A stretch of 64,000 nt of DNA, taken from the NCBI RefSeq assembly GCF_029835735.1, contig NZ_JAOEAL010000001.1, positions 1,922,001 through 1,986,000 on the forward strand. Direction: 5' to 3'. Each line of letters starts with the position of its first letter. Positions within the stretch are counted from its first letter, which is position 1. The position numbers were made by a program, and so were the translations under genes. Origin of the DNA: Shewanella sp. GD04112. Lineage in GTDB: Bacteria > Pseudomonadota > Gammaproteobacteria > Enterobacterales > Shewanellaceae. The notes under the pieces were generated by a model. The model saw only the letters and a program-made list of their open reading frames with translations, was not told where the DNA came from and made no database searches. This document shows, piece after piece, positions 42,145 to 52,800 of the stretch.

Positions 42145-43251
42145 ATGTTTAGTTTTTTTTCTCGTTGGTATCAAGAGCGGTTTAGTGATCCACAGGCCGT
42201 CACCTTATTGGCCATTCTAGTGGGTTTAGCGTTAGTACTTTATTTTGCTGGTGGTTTGTTAGCCCCGCTACTTGTTGCTCTGGTGTTGGCTTTTTTACTC
42301 GAATGGCCCGTGGCGCAAATGCTGAAATTGGGGATTAATCGCACGACGGGGGCTTCCTTAGTGCTAGTGCTGTTTTTAGGGATAGTGGTGTTGCTGACCT
42401 TTGGGCTAATCCCCAGCGTGTGGCGTCAAGGGGTAAGTCTGATGACGGATTTACCGAATATGATAGATAAAGGGCTACTGACCTTGCAGGGGTTAGCGAC
42501 CCAGTATCCTAAATTTATAAGTACTGAACAGCTCGATTTAATGGTCGCCGAGCTTAAAAAATTGCTCGACACCCAACATGTGCTCGACATTGCGAAACAG
42601 CTGATTGGTTACTCTGCGTCATTATTGGTGCTGATGGTGTACGCTATTTTAGTGCCATTGTTGGTGTTCTTTTTTCTTAAGGATAAAGATCAACTGATCC
42701 GCGGTAGTAAGCGTTTTTTCCCCACCAATCGCCAGTTGGCTCGAAAAGTGTGGTTTGAAATGCACCAACAGATCTTTAACTATATTCGCGGCAAAGTGAT
42801 TGAGATTGTGATTGTCGGGGTGGCGAGCTACATCTTCTTTGCCTTTATGGGGCTGAGATACTCGGCCTTACTGGGGGTGTTGACCGGGTTGTCGGTGTTG
42901 ATTCCCTATGTGGGCGCGACCTTAGTGACTCTACCCATTATGCTGGTGGCCTTTTTCCAGTGGGGTTTTAGCTCTGAGTTTGGTTATTTAATGCTAGGTT
43001 ACGGCATTATTCAGGCCTTGGATGGTAACGTACTTGTACCTATCCTGTTTTCCGATGCGGTGGATTTGCATCCGGTGATCATTATTGCTGCTGTGTTAGT
43101 TTTCGGTGGTTTATGGGGCGTTTGGGGTGTGTTCTTTGCCATTCCATTAGCTTCCTTGGTGAAAGCGGTGATTAATGCTTGGCCTAAAACTGAGATTGAA
43201 ATTGAACCTGTAGCGATAGCGCAGGTGAAGGCGGATTCGGCAGAAGCCTAA
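42145..43251 (+). CDS. perM: PerM / AI-2E family transporter
   Basis: 368 aa, about eight membrane segments: a cluster at 18-90, then a soluble loop (about 95-155), and the C-terminal cluster (155-340). SVLIPYVGATLVTLP and PILFSDAVDLHPVIII with GGLWGVWGVFFAIPLASLVK are the family blocks. Substrate of this member unknown. Synteny with bepA fits E. coli perM. Confidence 0.92.
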   Translation: MFSFFSRWYQERFSDPQAVTLLAILVGLALVLYFAGGLLAPLLVALVLAFLLEWPVAQMLKLGINRTTGASLVLVLFLGIVVLLTFGLIPSVWRQGVSLMTDLPNMIDKGLLTLQGLATQYPKFISTEQLDLMVAELKKLLDTQHVLDIAKQLIGYSASLLVLMVYAILVPLLVFFFLKDKDQLIRGSKRFFPTNRQLARKVWFEMHQQIFNYIRGKVIEIVIVGVASYIFFAFMGLRYSALLGVLTGLSVLIPYVGATLVTLPIMLVAFFQWGFSSEFGYLMLGYGIIQALDGNVLVPILFSDAVDLHPVIIIAAVLVFGGLWGVWGVFFAIPLASLVKAVINAWPKTEIEIEPVAIAQVKADSAEA

Positions 43252-43283
43252 GCCGCTGGCAATAGATTAAAAACTAATAGATA

Positions 43284-43311
43284 AAAACTGGGCACGAGTG
43301 CTCAGTTTTTT
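43284..43311 (+). terminator. Terminator of perM
   Basis: AAAACTGGGCAC / GTGCTCAGTTTTTT hairpin (one mismatch), 33 bp after the perM stop. Reads as weakly bidirectional, so it may also end argP. Confidence 0.8.
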
Positions 43312-43363
43312 ATCCGCTAACGATTTGTACTAACAATTGTTTTACTCACTCTTGCTGCACTCA

Positions 43364-44281
43364 TTATTGCTGTAATAGATGCTGTGCGGTGGCGGCAAGC
43401 GCCCGATAAACCAAAGTGGTTTGTTTAGCTTTGATATTCCAATGCTGCCAATAGAGGGGCACCCGAATGCGTTTTTCTGGGGTGAGCTCAATTAATATGC
43501 CTTTGTCTATCAAGGGTTTTGCCTGTAAGTGACCCACTAAACCGTAACCCAGACTTAAGTTAATCGCCTCTAAAAAACTCTCCGATGAGGGAATGCTGTG
43601 TTGCCACCATTGACCTGGCAACATTTGAAAATACTGGGCGAGATACTTTTCATGCATTTTATCTTTGGTCGAAAACACCACGGCCGGGGCTTTCGCAAGC
43701 TGCGCTTGGGTTATTTGAGCGCCGACATTATCGCTATTTTTTGCCCATTCGAAATAACGCGCCGCAAATGCTGGGGTGGCGACGCACATATATTCCATGG
43801 TTCCTAAAAACTCGCTGCTACAGCCGGCCATGGGGTTGACTGTCGTGGTCACGCAACCGACGGCCTCACCGTTTTTCAGTAGGTGATGGGTGTAGGACTC
43901 ATCATCGACAATCAATTCCAGCAGCCAAGCATGTCGGCTGAACATATCGGCCAATGCGGGCAAAAACCATGTCGCTAAGCTGTCGGCATTGACTGCAATT
44001 CGCACCGTCGTTGGATGATTTGGGTCATCGGCATCTAACTCGGCTCTCAATTCACTCTCGAGTAGTTGCACCTGTGAATAGTGGCGCAATAAACGCTTCC
44101 CTGTTGGGGTCGCCACCACAGGTGTTGAGCGGATAAGTAAGGATTGGCCGACTCGTTCTTCTAATTGCCTAACGCGTTGTGACACTGCTGATTGGGTAAT
44201 GTGCAGCACTTTTGCGGCGCGCTCGAAGCCGCCTTCGGAGACGACGACCGCAAGCGCTTTAAGATTGGCGTATTCCAACAT
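43364..44281 (-). CDS. argP: LysR-family regulator ArgP (IciA)
   Basis: 305 aa. Winged helix at 3-60 (NLKALAVVVSEGGFERAAKV, TQSAVSQRVRQLEERVG), LysR substrate domain after about 90. Strong similarity to ArgP by recall. Divergent from the lysine/arginine exporter gene argO, which ArgP activates in E. coli in response to Arg and Lys. AAGGACGG upstream of ATG. Confidence 0.94.
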   Translation of the reverse strand: MLEYANLKALAVVVSEGGFERAAKVLHITQSAVSQRVRQLEERVGQSLLIRSTPVVATPTGKRLLRHYSQVQLLESELRAELDADDPNHPTTVRIAVNADSLATWFLPALADMFSRHAWLLELIVDDESYTHHLLKNGEAVGCVTTTVNPMAGCSSEFLGTMEYMCVATPAFAARYFEWAKNSDNVGAQITQAQLAKAPAVVFSTKDKMHEKYLAQYFQMLPGQWWQHSIPSSESFLEAINLSLGYGLVGHLQAKPLIDKGILIELTPEKRIRVPLYWQHWNIKAKQTTLVYRALAATAQHLLQQ

Positions 44282-44393
44282 GATTGCCGTCCTTAAGGTT
44301 ATTAATTTTACTTATGATACATAAAAAACATTAGTTATATTAATTTTGTTGTTTTGTCTATGCTAGCGCCTTCTTCAGACATGAGAGGTAGTT
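44282..44393. promoter_or_regulatory. argP/argO divergent control region
   Basis: 112 bp, AT-rich. TATGCT at 44359-44364 is a plausible argO -10, but there is no good -35, which fits activator dependence. ATTAGTTATATTAAT (44330-44344) is an imperfect palindrome of the T-N11-A kind. LysR-type regulators usually bind in such divergent gaps. Confidence 0.5.
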
Positions 44394-45008
44394 ATGCAAA
44401 CGGCGTTTATACAAGGTATGGGCATTGGTGGTAGTTTGATCATTGCCGTAGGGGCGCAAAATGCATTTGTGCTAAAGCAGGGGATTAAGCGAGCTTATCC
44501 TTTGCCGATTGCGCTGCTTTGTTCAATCATCGATGCCTTAATGATCACTGCGGGGGTTGCTGGGCTTGGGCATATTATTGAAGCCTTTCCGACTATCAAA
44601 CATGTGGCTAGTTTTGGTGGTGCCGCCTTTTTGATTTGGTATGGTGCGAATGCACTTAAGGCCTCGTTTGTCGCTAAAGGGATGGAGATGGATAATGCGC
44701 AAAATGCCGACACTTTGCGTAAGGCCATGCTGACCACACTTGGGATCAGCCTGCTTAATCCACACCTTTATTTAGATACAGTGGTGCTGCTGGGGAGCAT
44801 TAGTACTCAGTTCGAAGATGCCCATCGTCCTTGGTTTGGTGCGGGCGCGGTACTGGCTTCGTTTATTTGGTTCTTTAGCTTAAGTTTTGGTGCGCGTTTA
44901 TTGGCGCCGATATTTAGTCGTCCAGCGGCGTGGCGATACTTAGATCGCTTTATTTGGTTGACTATGTGGAGCATCGCCGCGGCAATTATTTGGCCTTATC
45001 TGGCCTAA
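44394..45008 (+). CDS. argO: Arginine/lysine exporter ArgO (LysE family)
   Basis: 204 aa inner-membrane protein with six predicted membrane segments. LysE-family N-terminus FIQGMGIGGSLIIAVGAQNA with FVLKQGIKR, and LNPHLYLDTVVLLG in the middle. GAGAGG precedes the ATG. Paired with divergent argP. Confidence 0.93.
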   Translation: MQTAFIQGMGIGGSLIIAVGAQNAFVLKQGIKRAYPLPIALLCSIIDALMITAGVAGLGHIIEAFPTIKHVASFGGAAFLIWYGANALKASFVAKGMEMDNAQNADTLRKAMLTTLGISLLNPHLYLDTVVLLGSISTQFEDAHRPWFGAGAVLASFIWFFSLSFGARLLAPIFSRPAAWRYLDRFIWLTMWSIAAAIIWPYLA

Positions 45009-45090
45009 TCTTGGGCAACTAAGCAGCATCCGCTTGAATTTATTCCACAAATCAGGTTGATTTTTAGACGCAAGCTGAAAATTTTTCATG

Positions 45091-45118
45091 AAAAAAGGCC
45101 CTGACAAAGGGCCTTTTT
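45091..45118. terminator. Bidirectional terminator between argO and bcp
   Basis: AAAAAAGGCCCT / AGGGCCTTTTT hairpin with T runs on both strands. It lies 82 bp after argO and 70 bp after the bcp stop (convergent genes). Confidence 0.9.
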
Positions 45119-45188
45119 GCGTTCAACTGCTAATTTTTTGTGCGCTGTGTTTAGCCGCGAGACATGAATGCGGCACTAAAGTGCGCAA

Positions 45189-45656
45189 TTAACCAGCAAT
45201 TTGCGCCAGTACAACTTGGTGATGATCGCTGGTTTTAAACTTATCGAACACATGGGCAATGGTGCCGTCGGTATTGATGAGGAAACTTAATCTATGGATA
45301 CCATCATAGATTTTGCCCATAAACTTCTTCTCGCCCCACACGCCAAAGGCATCGGCCACGCTGTGGTCTTCATCGCTAAGTAGGGTAAAGTTAAGTGACT
45401 GTTTTTCAGCAAACTTGGCTAATTTAGCCACAGGATCTGGGCTAATGCCAAGCACAGTCACTTTGTGGCTGTCGAGTTCGGCTTTGCTGTCGCGTAAACC
45501 GCAGGCTTGTACTGTGCAGCCTGGGGTTGAAGCTTTAGGGTAAAAGTAGACTAAGACCGGGCCACGCGTTAAGCATTCTTGTAGGGAAACAGCATTACCC
45601 TGTTGATCTTGAAGGGTAAATAGCGGCGCTTTGGCGCCAGCAGTTAATGTATTCAT
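45189..45656 (-). CDS. bcp: Thiol peroxidase Bcp (peroxiredoxin Q)
   Basis: 155 aa from the ATG at 45656, 3 bp after the gcvR stop and with AGGA 6 nt upstream. Peroxidatic Cys47 in YPKASTPGCT and resolving Cys52 in VQACGLRD, typical of atypical 2-Cys PrxQ. Downstream of gcvR in one operon, as in E. coli. Confidence 0.96.
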   Translation of the reverse strand: MNTLTAGAKAPLFTLQDQQGNAVSLQECLTRGPVLVYFYPKASTPGCTVQACGLRDSKAELDSHKVTVLGISPDPVAKLAKFAEKQSLNFTLLSDEDHSVADAFGVWGEKKFMGKIYDGIHRLSFLINTDGTIAHVFDKFKTSDHHQVVLAQIAG

Positions 45657-45659
45657 CAA

Positions 45660-46211
45660 TTATCCTCTATCGTTTCTTGAGGTCGTGCCTTCCATGCGTC
45701 GAATGGTGCAATCCAGTGCCATCTCCTCGGAGAGTTGATAGATACTCTTTTCGAGCTTTTCTAGTTCAACTTTTTCAGGAATATTGATGGTTAACGAAAT
45801 CGTCTGCGTTTGCTCGCCGTTGTCGAGTTCTTCCGAGAAGGAGCGGACTGCTGCCAAGTCTAAGGAACGGTCGGCAAGGAACTGGGTAATGCGCTTCATG
45901 GTGCCGCGCTGATCCTTACCAGTAAAGCGTACTTCGAGGCGTGAAAGGTAATTTTGCGGCGTATGTTTAGAGGTGCGCTTCATCACTGTCATCAGTTCTA
46001 ATTCAACACTAAGACTCGGGAGCAAGCTTTCAATTTTCGTTATGGATGCCCACGAACCTGACAACATCATGATTAAGGTAAATTCGTTACCAAATAATGC
46101 CATACGGCTGTCGACGATATCGCAGTCACAGTCGCTGGCAAGCCGAGCTAGTTTACTTACGAGTCCAGGACGGTCTACGCCCATTGCGGTTACGACCAGG
46201 AAATTGGTCAT
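45660..46211 (-). CDS. gcvR: GcvR, glycine cleavage system regulator
   Basis: 183 aa with two ACT domains (about 4-75: LVVTAMGVDRPGLVSKLARL; and about 92-165: EVRFTGKDQRGTMKRITQFL). In E. coli GcvR binds GcvA and blocks activation of gcvTHP when glycine is low. GAGGAC precedes the ATG. Upstream partner of bcp; dapA is divergent. Confidence 0.92.
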   Translation of the reverse strand: MTNFLVVTAMGVDRPGLVSKLARLASDCDCDIVDSRMALFGNEFTLIMMLSGSWASITKIESLLPSLSVELELMTVMKRTSKHTPQNYLSRLEVRFTGKDQRGTMKRITQFLADRSLDLAAVRSFSEELDNGEQTQTISLTINIPEKVELEKLEKSIYQLSEEMALDCTIRRMEGTTSRNDRG

Positions 46212-46382
46212 GAATTGTCCTCACTTTTTCGATATCATAGAGCGAAAACTCAGGGTTAGTGCCGAGTTTTTGTGCGGGATGTAATGCTACCATAACTAAT
46301 TCAATTTGAGACCCCCGTTAATGCTTGTCATTAATGGTTGGCATCAGTACCATAGCGAATCCTGAAATTTTGGGGAAGTCAG

Positions 46383-47267
46383 ATGATAAACGGAAGCATC
46401 GTAGCCTTAATCACGCCAATGAACAGTGATGGCTCAGTAGATTTTGCAAGTCTTGAAAGGTTAGTCGAATTCCATATTGACCAAGGCACAGACGCTATCG
46501 TCGCCGTGGGCACTACTGGCGAGTCAGCGACTCTGCCAATGAATGAGCACGTTACTGTGGTCGCGCAAACCGTTAAGTTTGCTGCTGGTCGTATTCCTGT
46601 GATTGGTGGTAATGGTGCAAATGCCACTGCAGAAGCCATCGAACTCACTAAGTCTTTATCAAAAGTAGGGGTTGCCGCCATGCTCGGTGTGACTCCTTAC
46701 TACAATAAGCCAACGCCAAAGGGCTTAGTTGCACACTACAAAGCGGTGGCAGCGAGCACGGATATTCCCCAAATTCTGTATAACGTTCCCGGACGCACCG
46801 CCGTTGATATGAAGCCCGAAACCGTGGCTGAATTGGTGAGTGTAAGCAATATTATTGGCGTTAAAGAAGCCACGGGCGATGTATCTCGCGTTAAGCGCCT
46901 ACGTGAGCTTTGTGGTAATGACTTTATGTTGTACAGCGGCGATGACGCCACGGCGAGAGAGTTTTTACTTCTTGGCGGTAATGGCGTGATTTCGGTTGCC
47001 AACAACATAGTGCCAAAAGCCTTTAAAGCCATGTGTGATGCAGCACTGGCGGGCAACGCCGAATTAGCAGCGAGTATTGATGAGCCGCTGCGTGGTCTGT
47101 ACAGCACACTGTTTTGTGAAGCTAACCCAATCCCTGTGAAGTGGGCAGCCCACCGTATGGGACTGATTGAGTGTGGCCATATTCGTTTACCTTTGACTGA
47201 ACTTTCTGAGCAATGTCATGGTCTGTTGTTAGATGCAATGACTCGTGCCCAGATAGAGGTTAAATAA
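46383..47267 (+). CDS. dapA: 4-hydroxy-tetrahydrodipicolinate synthase
   Basis: 294 aa (beta/alpha)8 enzyme that condenses pyruvate and aspartate semialdehyde at the lysine branch point. Schiff-base K161 in GVKEATGD; T44 and Y133 (VGTTGES, YNVPGRT) and Y107 form the proton relay. GGGGAAG precedes the ATG. bamC follows after 3 bp, the conserved dapA-bamC pair. Confidence 0.97.
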   Translation: MINGSIVALITPMNSDGSVDFASLERLVEFHIDQGTDAIVAVGTTGESATLPMNEHVTVVAQTVKFAAGRIPVIGGNGANATAEAIELTKSLSKVGVAAMLGVTPYYNKPTPKGLVAHYKAVAASTDIPQILYNVPGRTAVDMKPETVAELVSVSNIIGVKEATGDVSRVKRLRELCGNDFMLYSGDDATAREFLLLGGNGVISVANNIVPKAFKAMCDAALAGNAELAASIDEPLRGLYSTLFCEANPIPVKWAAHRMGLIECGHIRLPLTELSEQCHGLLLDAMTRAQIEVK

Positions 47268-47270
47268 TTA

Positions 47271-48368
47271 ATGTTAAAGAAAGTCACCCCGCTGTTTCTA
47301 GTTGCTGCTGTTGCAGCTTGTAGTACGCCATTAGAGCGTCGCCAAGCTAACGGTGGTGAAGACTATGTGCAGGCTGAGCAAGCGCCAATGCTAAAAATCC
47401 CTGAGGGATTAAAAACGCCGCCATACAATAAGGAATTTGAAGTGCCAGCCTTAGGTCCTAAGGCAAATCCTGCACTTATTGGTAAAAACCTCGATATCCG
47501 TCCACCACTGCAAGTGCTGCCAATGGCAGAAGGCACTCATGTGGAAGAGGGCAGTGATAATATCAAGATCGTGGTTGAATCGATTGATAATAGTGTCGAT
47601 CTTAAGCAAGAGATCTTCACTAACTTAGACGGTTTCTTTGCAAAACAAGCGATTCCTATCCGTAGTCGTGATTTCGATAAAGGTAGTATCGAAACCGATT
47701 GGATTGAAAACCGTGAAGTTTTAGAGTCCAGTCTCTGGGGTTCAGATAAAGAGTATCTACTGCGTCAGCGCTATCGCTTCGATGTAGAAACTCGTCCACA
47801 CGGCCGTACTGCAAACATCGTTATCCACTTGGTTGAACACCAAGAGTTTTATGATGGTAAAGAGCAGGATGTTTTACTCAGTGGTGAAGATAAGCAGCGC
47901 TACACCATTGATATGCTAAATAGCGCCATTGCTTACATGAGCGTTAAACGTGAGCAAGCCATTCAAGCTAACCGTTTGAAGCAGACCTTAGGGATCAATG
48001 TGGATTTAGTGACGCCTGAAGAAGGTGCCGCTTATTGGTCAGCTAAAGCGCCATACAAGCAAGTATGGGATCGTCTACGTATCGTGCTGCCAGAAATGGG
48101 CTTTGAAATAGCCGATATGGATAGTGCTAAGGGCCTTTACTTCATCAAGTTTACCGACAACTCTGGTTTCTGGAGTTCGTTGTGGAACGACAACCAATTG
48201 TCCTTGAAGGAAGGCAGTTACCGTTTATTACTCGAAGACGGTGATAGCCCAGAGGAAACCAAAATCCTGCTGCGCGATGGTGAAGATCAACCGTTGTCGA
48301 ATGATGTCGTAACTAACGTGTATAAGTCACTGTCAGATCTGATGAAAGAAGAGCGCAAACTGCGCTAA
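47271..48368 (+). CDS. bamC: Outer-membrane assembly lipoprotein BamC
   Basis: 365 aa. Signal peptide and lipobox VAAC, lipidated Cys17. The N-terminal unstructured stretch contains LKIPEGLKTPPYNKEFEVP, typical for BamC contact with BamD. Two helix-grip domains (about 100-215 and 235-365; LRQRYRFDVETR, GAAYWSAKAPYKQVWDRL) follow. Cotranscribed with dapA. Confidence 0.94.
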   Translation: MLKKVTPLFLVAAVAACSTPLERRQANGGEDYVQAEQAPMLKIPEGLKTPPYNKEFEVPALGPKANPALIGKNLDIRPPLQVLPMAEGTHVEEGSDNIKIVVESIDNSVDLKQEIFTNLDGFFAKQAIPIRSRDFDKGSIETDWIENREVLESSLWGSDKEYLLRQRYRFDVETRPHGRTANIVIHLVEHQEFYDGKEQDVLLSGEDKQRYTIDMLNSAIAYMSVKREQAIQANRLKQTLGINVDLVTPEEGAAYWSAKAPYKQVWDRLRIVLPEMGFEIADMDSAKGLYFIKFTDNSGFWSSLWNDNQLSLKEGSYRLLLEDGDSPEETKILLRDGEDQPLSNDVVTNVYKSLSDLMKEERKLR

Positions 48369-48385
48369 TGTAGCGCTAAGTCACT

Positions 48386-48412
48386 AAAAGGGCGATTTAT
48401 CGCCCTTTTTTG
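48386..48412 (+). terminator. Terminator of dapA-bamC
   Basis: AAAAGGGCGAT / ATCGCCCTTTTTT hairpin, 18 bp after the bamC stop. Confidence 0.93.
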
Positions 48413-48729
48413 TGCCTGCTATTTGAGCACCGCTGTGCGTTATCTATACAGAATGGTGTTTCAGGATATTTCTGGCATATATCAATATTTACAGCATGGT
48501 TTTAGATAAACTGATTTTAATTTTGATATTTGTTGAAGTAATTCACTAAATACACCAAGTATCCTACTGTGTTATTAATCCTGTTCCCCCTTTCTGACTC
48601 AAATCGCTATTTATTACACAATTTGCGCATTTGCCGTAATTTGTAAGAAAAAGTAAAACGTATTGATGCAATGATGCGAGTGGGTAAACTAGCCGTCACT
48701 AATGCGAGTCATCATCATTTGGAAGCCAG
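48413..48729 (+). other. Intergenic region upstream of the RND pump
   Basis: 317 bp with no gene visible and AT-rich in the middle. I do not see a convincing promoter or operator, though the efflux operon downstream must start here. There is no adjacent TetR- or LysR-type regulator. Confidence 0.4.
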
Positions 48730-49812
48730 ATGAAAAAAATCATAATTATCATCGCCATTTTAGCTGCGGGCTGGTTTGGATACCAAAGTATGCAACCCCA
48801 AGAGACGCAGCAAGCAAAAGTTAAGCTCACCCCTAATGTGGTCATCGCGACGGCCGCCATGGCCCCAGTGCGTGACGAAGTGGAAGCCATAGGCACCAAC
48901 AAGGCCTATGAGTCTGTGACTATCACGCCTAAAGTCACCGATGTGGTTACTTCGCTCAAGTTTGATGATGGCGATATCGTCAAGAAGGGTGATTTATTGG
49001 TGCAACTGCAAAATGCCGAGCAAATTGCCAAAGTGAAAGTGGCGCAGGTGAAGGTGAGCGATAACCAGCGCGAATTAGCGCGGATCAGCTCTCTGGTGAC
49101 CAGTCGCACTGTGGCGGAGCTAGAGCGTGACCGCCTGCAAACCTTAATCGATACCGCCCGCGCCGAGTTAGAGCAGGCGCAATCTTCCCTGAATGATCGC
49201 AGCATAGTGGCGCCCTTTAATGGTCGTTTAGGCCTGCGCCAAGTGAGTGTGGGTAGTTTAGTGACTCCGGGGACGGAGATCACCACACTCGATGATATCT
49301 CTAAGATTAAATTAGACTTTTCGGTGCCTGAGCGCTTTATTCAAGACCTGCAGCCAGGCAAGCAAGTCGAAGCTAAAGCCGTGGCATTCCCCGATGAAAT
49401 TTTTAACGGCAAAGTGATTTCTATCGATAGCCGTGTAAACCCAACCACTCGTGCTGTGATTGTTCGCGCCGAAATCCCAAATCCTGATTTACGTTTACTG
49501 CCCGGCATGCTGATGAAGGTGAAACTCATCAAACGCAGCCGCGAAGCCTTGATGCTACCTGAGTCGGCGATTATCCCGATCCAAAAAGAGCACTTTGTTT
49601 ACAGCGTCAATAAAGACAATGTGATTGAGCGTAAGCAAGTCACTATTGGTATTCGTACCCGCGGCTGGGTTGAAATCCTCGGTGGTTTAGAGATTGGTGA
49701 AAATGTGGTGATCCGCGGGCTACTCAAAGTGCACCCAGGCGATGTGGTCAAAACCGAATTGGCCGAGAAGTTTAGCTATCTTTCCGATGCTAATACGGAG
49801 CCAAGCGTATGA
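48730..49812 (+). CDS. RND efflux membrane fusion protein
   Basis: 360 aa periplasmic adaptor. N-terminal membrane anchor (KIIIIIAILAAGWFGYQSM), no lipobox. Lipoyl halves (VVTSLKFDDGDIVKKGDLLV and SIVAPFNGRLGLRQVSVGSL), a coiled-coil hairpin between them (about 95-155), then beta-barrel and membrane-proximal domains. GGAAG before the ATG. The pump gene overlaps its stop by ATGA, so the two form an operon. No outer-membrane channel gene follows; a TolC-like protein from elsewhere would be used. Confidence 0.93.
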   Translation: MKKIIIIIAILAAGWFGYQSMQPQETQQAKVKLTPNVVIATAAMAPVRDEVEAIGTNKAYESVTITPKVTDVVTSLKFDDGDIVKKGDLLVQLQNAEQIAKVKVAQVKVSDNQRELARISSLVTSRTVAELERDRLQTLIDTARAELEQAQSSLNDRSIVAPFNGRLGLRQVSVGSLVTPGTEITTLDDISKIKLDFSVPERFIQDLQPGKQVEAKAVAFPDEIFNGKVISIDSRVNPTTRAVIVRAEIPNPDLRLLPGMLMKVKLIKRSREALMLPESAIIPIQKEHFVYSVNKDNVIERKQVTIGIRTRGWVEILGGLEIGENVVIRGLLKVHPGDVVKTELAEKFSYLSDANTEPSV

Positions 49813-52800
49813 TCCTGACAGATCTTTCCGTTAAACGGCCGGTATTTGCCTCGGTTATTAGCCTATTGCTGGTGGCCTTTGGTTTGGTGGCATTCGATAA
49901 GTTACCGCTGCGGGAATACCCTAACATCGACCCGCCGATTGTTTCGATTGAAACCAACTATCGCGGCGCCAGTGCCGCTGTGGTCGAGAGCCGCATCACC
50001 CAGCTGATTGAAGATAGGATCAGTGGCGTCGAAGGTATTCGCCATGTGAGTTCATCGAGCAGTGATGGTCGCTCGCAGGTGACCTTAGAGTTCGATATCA
50101 GCCGCAACATTGAAGATGCGGCCAACGATGTGCGCGACAGAATTTCAGGCCTGTTAGATAACTTACCCGAAGAAGCCGATCCCCCAGAGGTACAAAAGGC
50201 CAACGGTGGCGATGAAGTGATCATGTGGCTCAACCTAGTGTCGGATCAAATGACCACATTAGAGCTGACCGATTACACCCGTCGCTATTTATCCGACCGT
50301 CTGTCCGTGGTGGACGGGGTGTCGATGATCCGTATTGGTGGTGGCAAAGTTTACGCCATGCGCGTGTGGCTGGACAGACAAGCCCTTGCATCCCGAAGCC
50401 TTACTGTGGCCGATGTTGAAGCCGCGTTAAGGGCTGAAAACGTTGAGTTGCCCGCAGGTTCGCTCGAGTCCAAGGAGCGTCACTTTACCGTGCGTTTAGA
50501 GCGTAGTTATCGCACCGCCGAGGATTTTGCCAATTTGGTGATTTCCCAAGGTGAAGACGGCTATTTAGTCAAACTTGGCGATGTGGCTAAGGTGGAAATT
50601 GGCTCGGAAGAAGAGCGCATCATGTTCCGCGGCAACAAGGAGGCCATGATCGGTCTTGGGGTATCGAAACAGTCGACCGCCAACACCTTAGAAGTGGCCC
50701 GCGCCGTTAACGCCTTAGTCGATAAAATCAATCCAACCTTACCCGCTGGCATGTCGATTAAACGCAGCTACGACAGCTCAGTGTTTATCGAAGCCTCGAT
50801 TAAAGAGGTGTACCAAACCCTGTTCACCGCCATGGTGCTGGTGATCATCGTGATTTATCTGTTCCTTGGCAGCGTGCGCGCCATGTTAATCCCCGCGATT
50901 ACCGTGCCCGTGTCTTTGCTCGGAACGTTTATCGTGCTCTATGCGCTGGGATACACAATCAACCTGTTGACGCTGCTTGCGATGATCCTCGCTATCGGTA
51001 TGGTGGTCGACGATGCGATTGTGATGCTGGAAAACATTCACCGCCGTATCGAAGAAGGGGATTCACCCTTAAAGGCGGCATTCTTGGGCGCCCGTGAAGT
51101 TGCCTTTGCGGTTATCGCCACCACCTTAGTGCTCGTGGCGGTATTTATGCCGATCACTTTTCTTGAAGGGGACTTAGGTAAGCTCTTTAAGGAATTTGCG
51201 GTGGCCATGAGCGCGGCGGTGATTTTCTCCAGTATAGTGGCCTTAACCTTAAGCCCGATGATGTGTTCTAAGCTGCTTAAACCCGCGTCGCAGGATTCGT
51301 GGTTAGTGCGTAAGGTCGATAGCATAATGACGGGGATTTCCCGTGGCTATCAAAGCTCGCTTGAGAAGGCGATGGCAAGGCCTGTGCTGATGTCGGTATT
51401 AGTCTTGATTGCGCTCGGGAGCAGTGTGCTGCTCGCCCAAAAAGTGCCGCAGGAATTTGCGCCCCAGGAGGACCGGGGTTCGTTATTTTTGATGGTGAAC
51501 GGGCCGCAGGGCGCGAGTTATGAATATATCGAATCCTACATGAACGAAGTGGAAAACCGTTTAATGCCGTTGGTGGACTCGGGCGACATTAAACGCTTGC
51601 TGATCCGTGCGCCCCGTGGCTTTGGCCGCGCCGCCGACTTCTCTAATGGTATGGCGATTATCGTGCTCGAAGATTGGGGACAACGTCGCCCGATGAAAGA
51701 AGTGATAGGCGATATTAACAAGCGCCTCGCGGATTTAGCCGGTGTGCAAGCTTTCCCTGTGATGCGTCAAGCCTTTGGCCGTGGCGTGGGTAAACCTGTG
51801 CAGTTTGTGATTGGTGGGCCAAGCTATGAAGAGTTGGCCCGCTGGCGCGACATTATGATGGAAAAGGCGGCGGAAAATCCTAAACTGCTTGGCCTTGACC
51901 ACGATTATAAAGAGACCAAACCGCAGCTTAGAGTCGTGATCGACAGGGACAGGGCGGCCAGTCTTGGGGTATCGATTTCCAATATCGGTCGCACCTTAGA
52001 ATCGATGCTGGGTTCGCGTTTAGTCACCACCTTTATGCGTGATGGCGAAGAGTATGATGTGATTGTGGAAGGGGAGCGCAGTAACCAAAATACTGCGGCC
52101 GATCTGCAAAATATCTATGTTCGCTCCGAACGGACCAAGGAGCTGATCCCGCTATCAAACTTAGTCACGGTCGAAGAGTTTGCCGATGCCAGCTCCCTTA
52201 ACCGTTATAACCGTATGCGGGCGATTACCATTGAGGCCAGCTTGGCGGATGGTTATAGCCTAGGTGAGGCGCTGGATTACCTCAATCAAGTGGCGCGTGC
52301 TTACCTGCCTGCGGAAGCGGTGATCAGCTACAAGGGACAATCTTTGGATTATCAAGAGTCTGGCAGCTCAATGTACTTTGTGTTCCTGCTGGCGCTGGGG
52401 ATTGTATTCCTAGTATTAGCGGCGCAGTTCGAAAGCTATATTCACCCTATGGTGATCATGCTGACGGTACCGCTTGCCACAGTTGGCGCCTTGATTGGGC
52501 TGTGGTTTACGGGCCAGAGTCTCAATATCTACAGCCAGATTGGGATTATTATGCTGGTGGGCCTTGCGGCGAAAAACGGTATTCTTATCGTCGAATTTGC
52601 CAACCAGTTACGGGATAAGGGCGTCGATTTCGACCGCGCCATTATTCAAGCCTCTTGTCAGCGTTTGCGCCCCATCCTAATGACGGGGATTACCACTGCC
52701 GCAGGCGCCGTACCTCTGGTATTGGCCGCTGGTGCGGGGGCGGAAACCCGCTTCGTGATTGGTGTGGTGGTACTTTCGGGTATTATGCTGGCGACCTTGT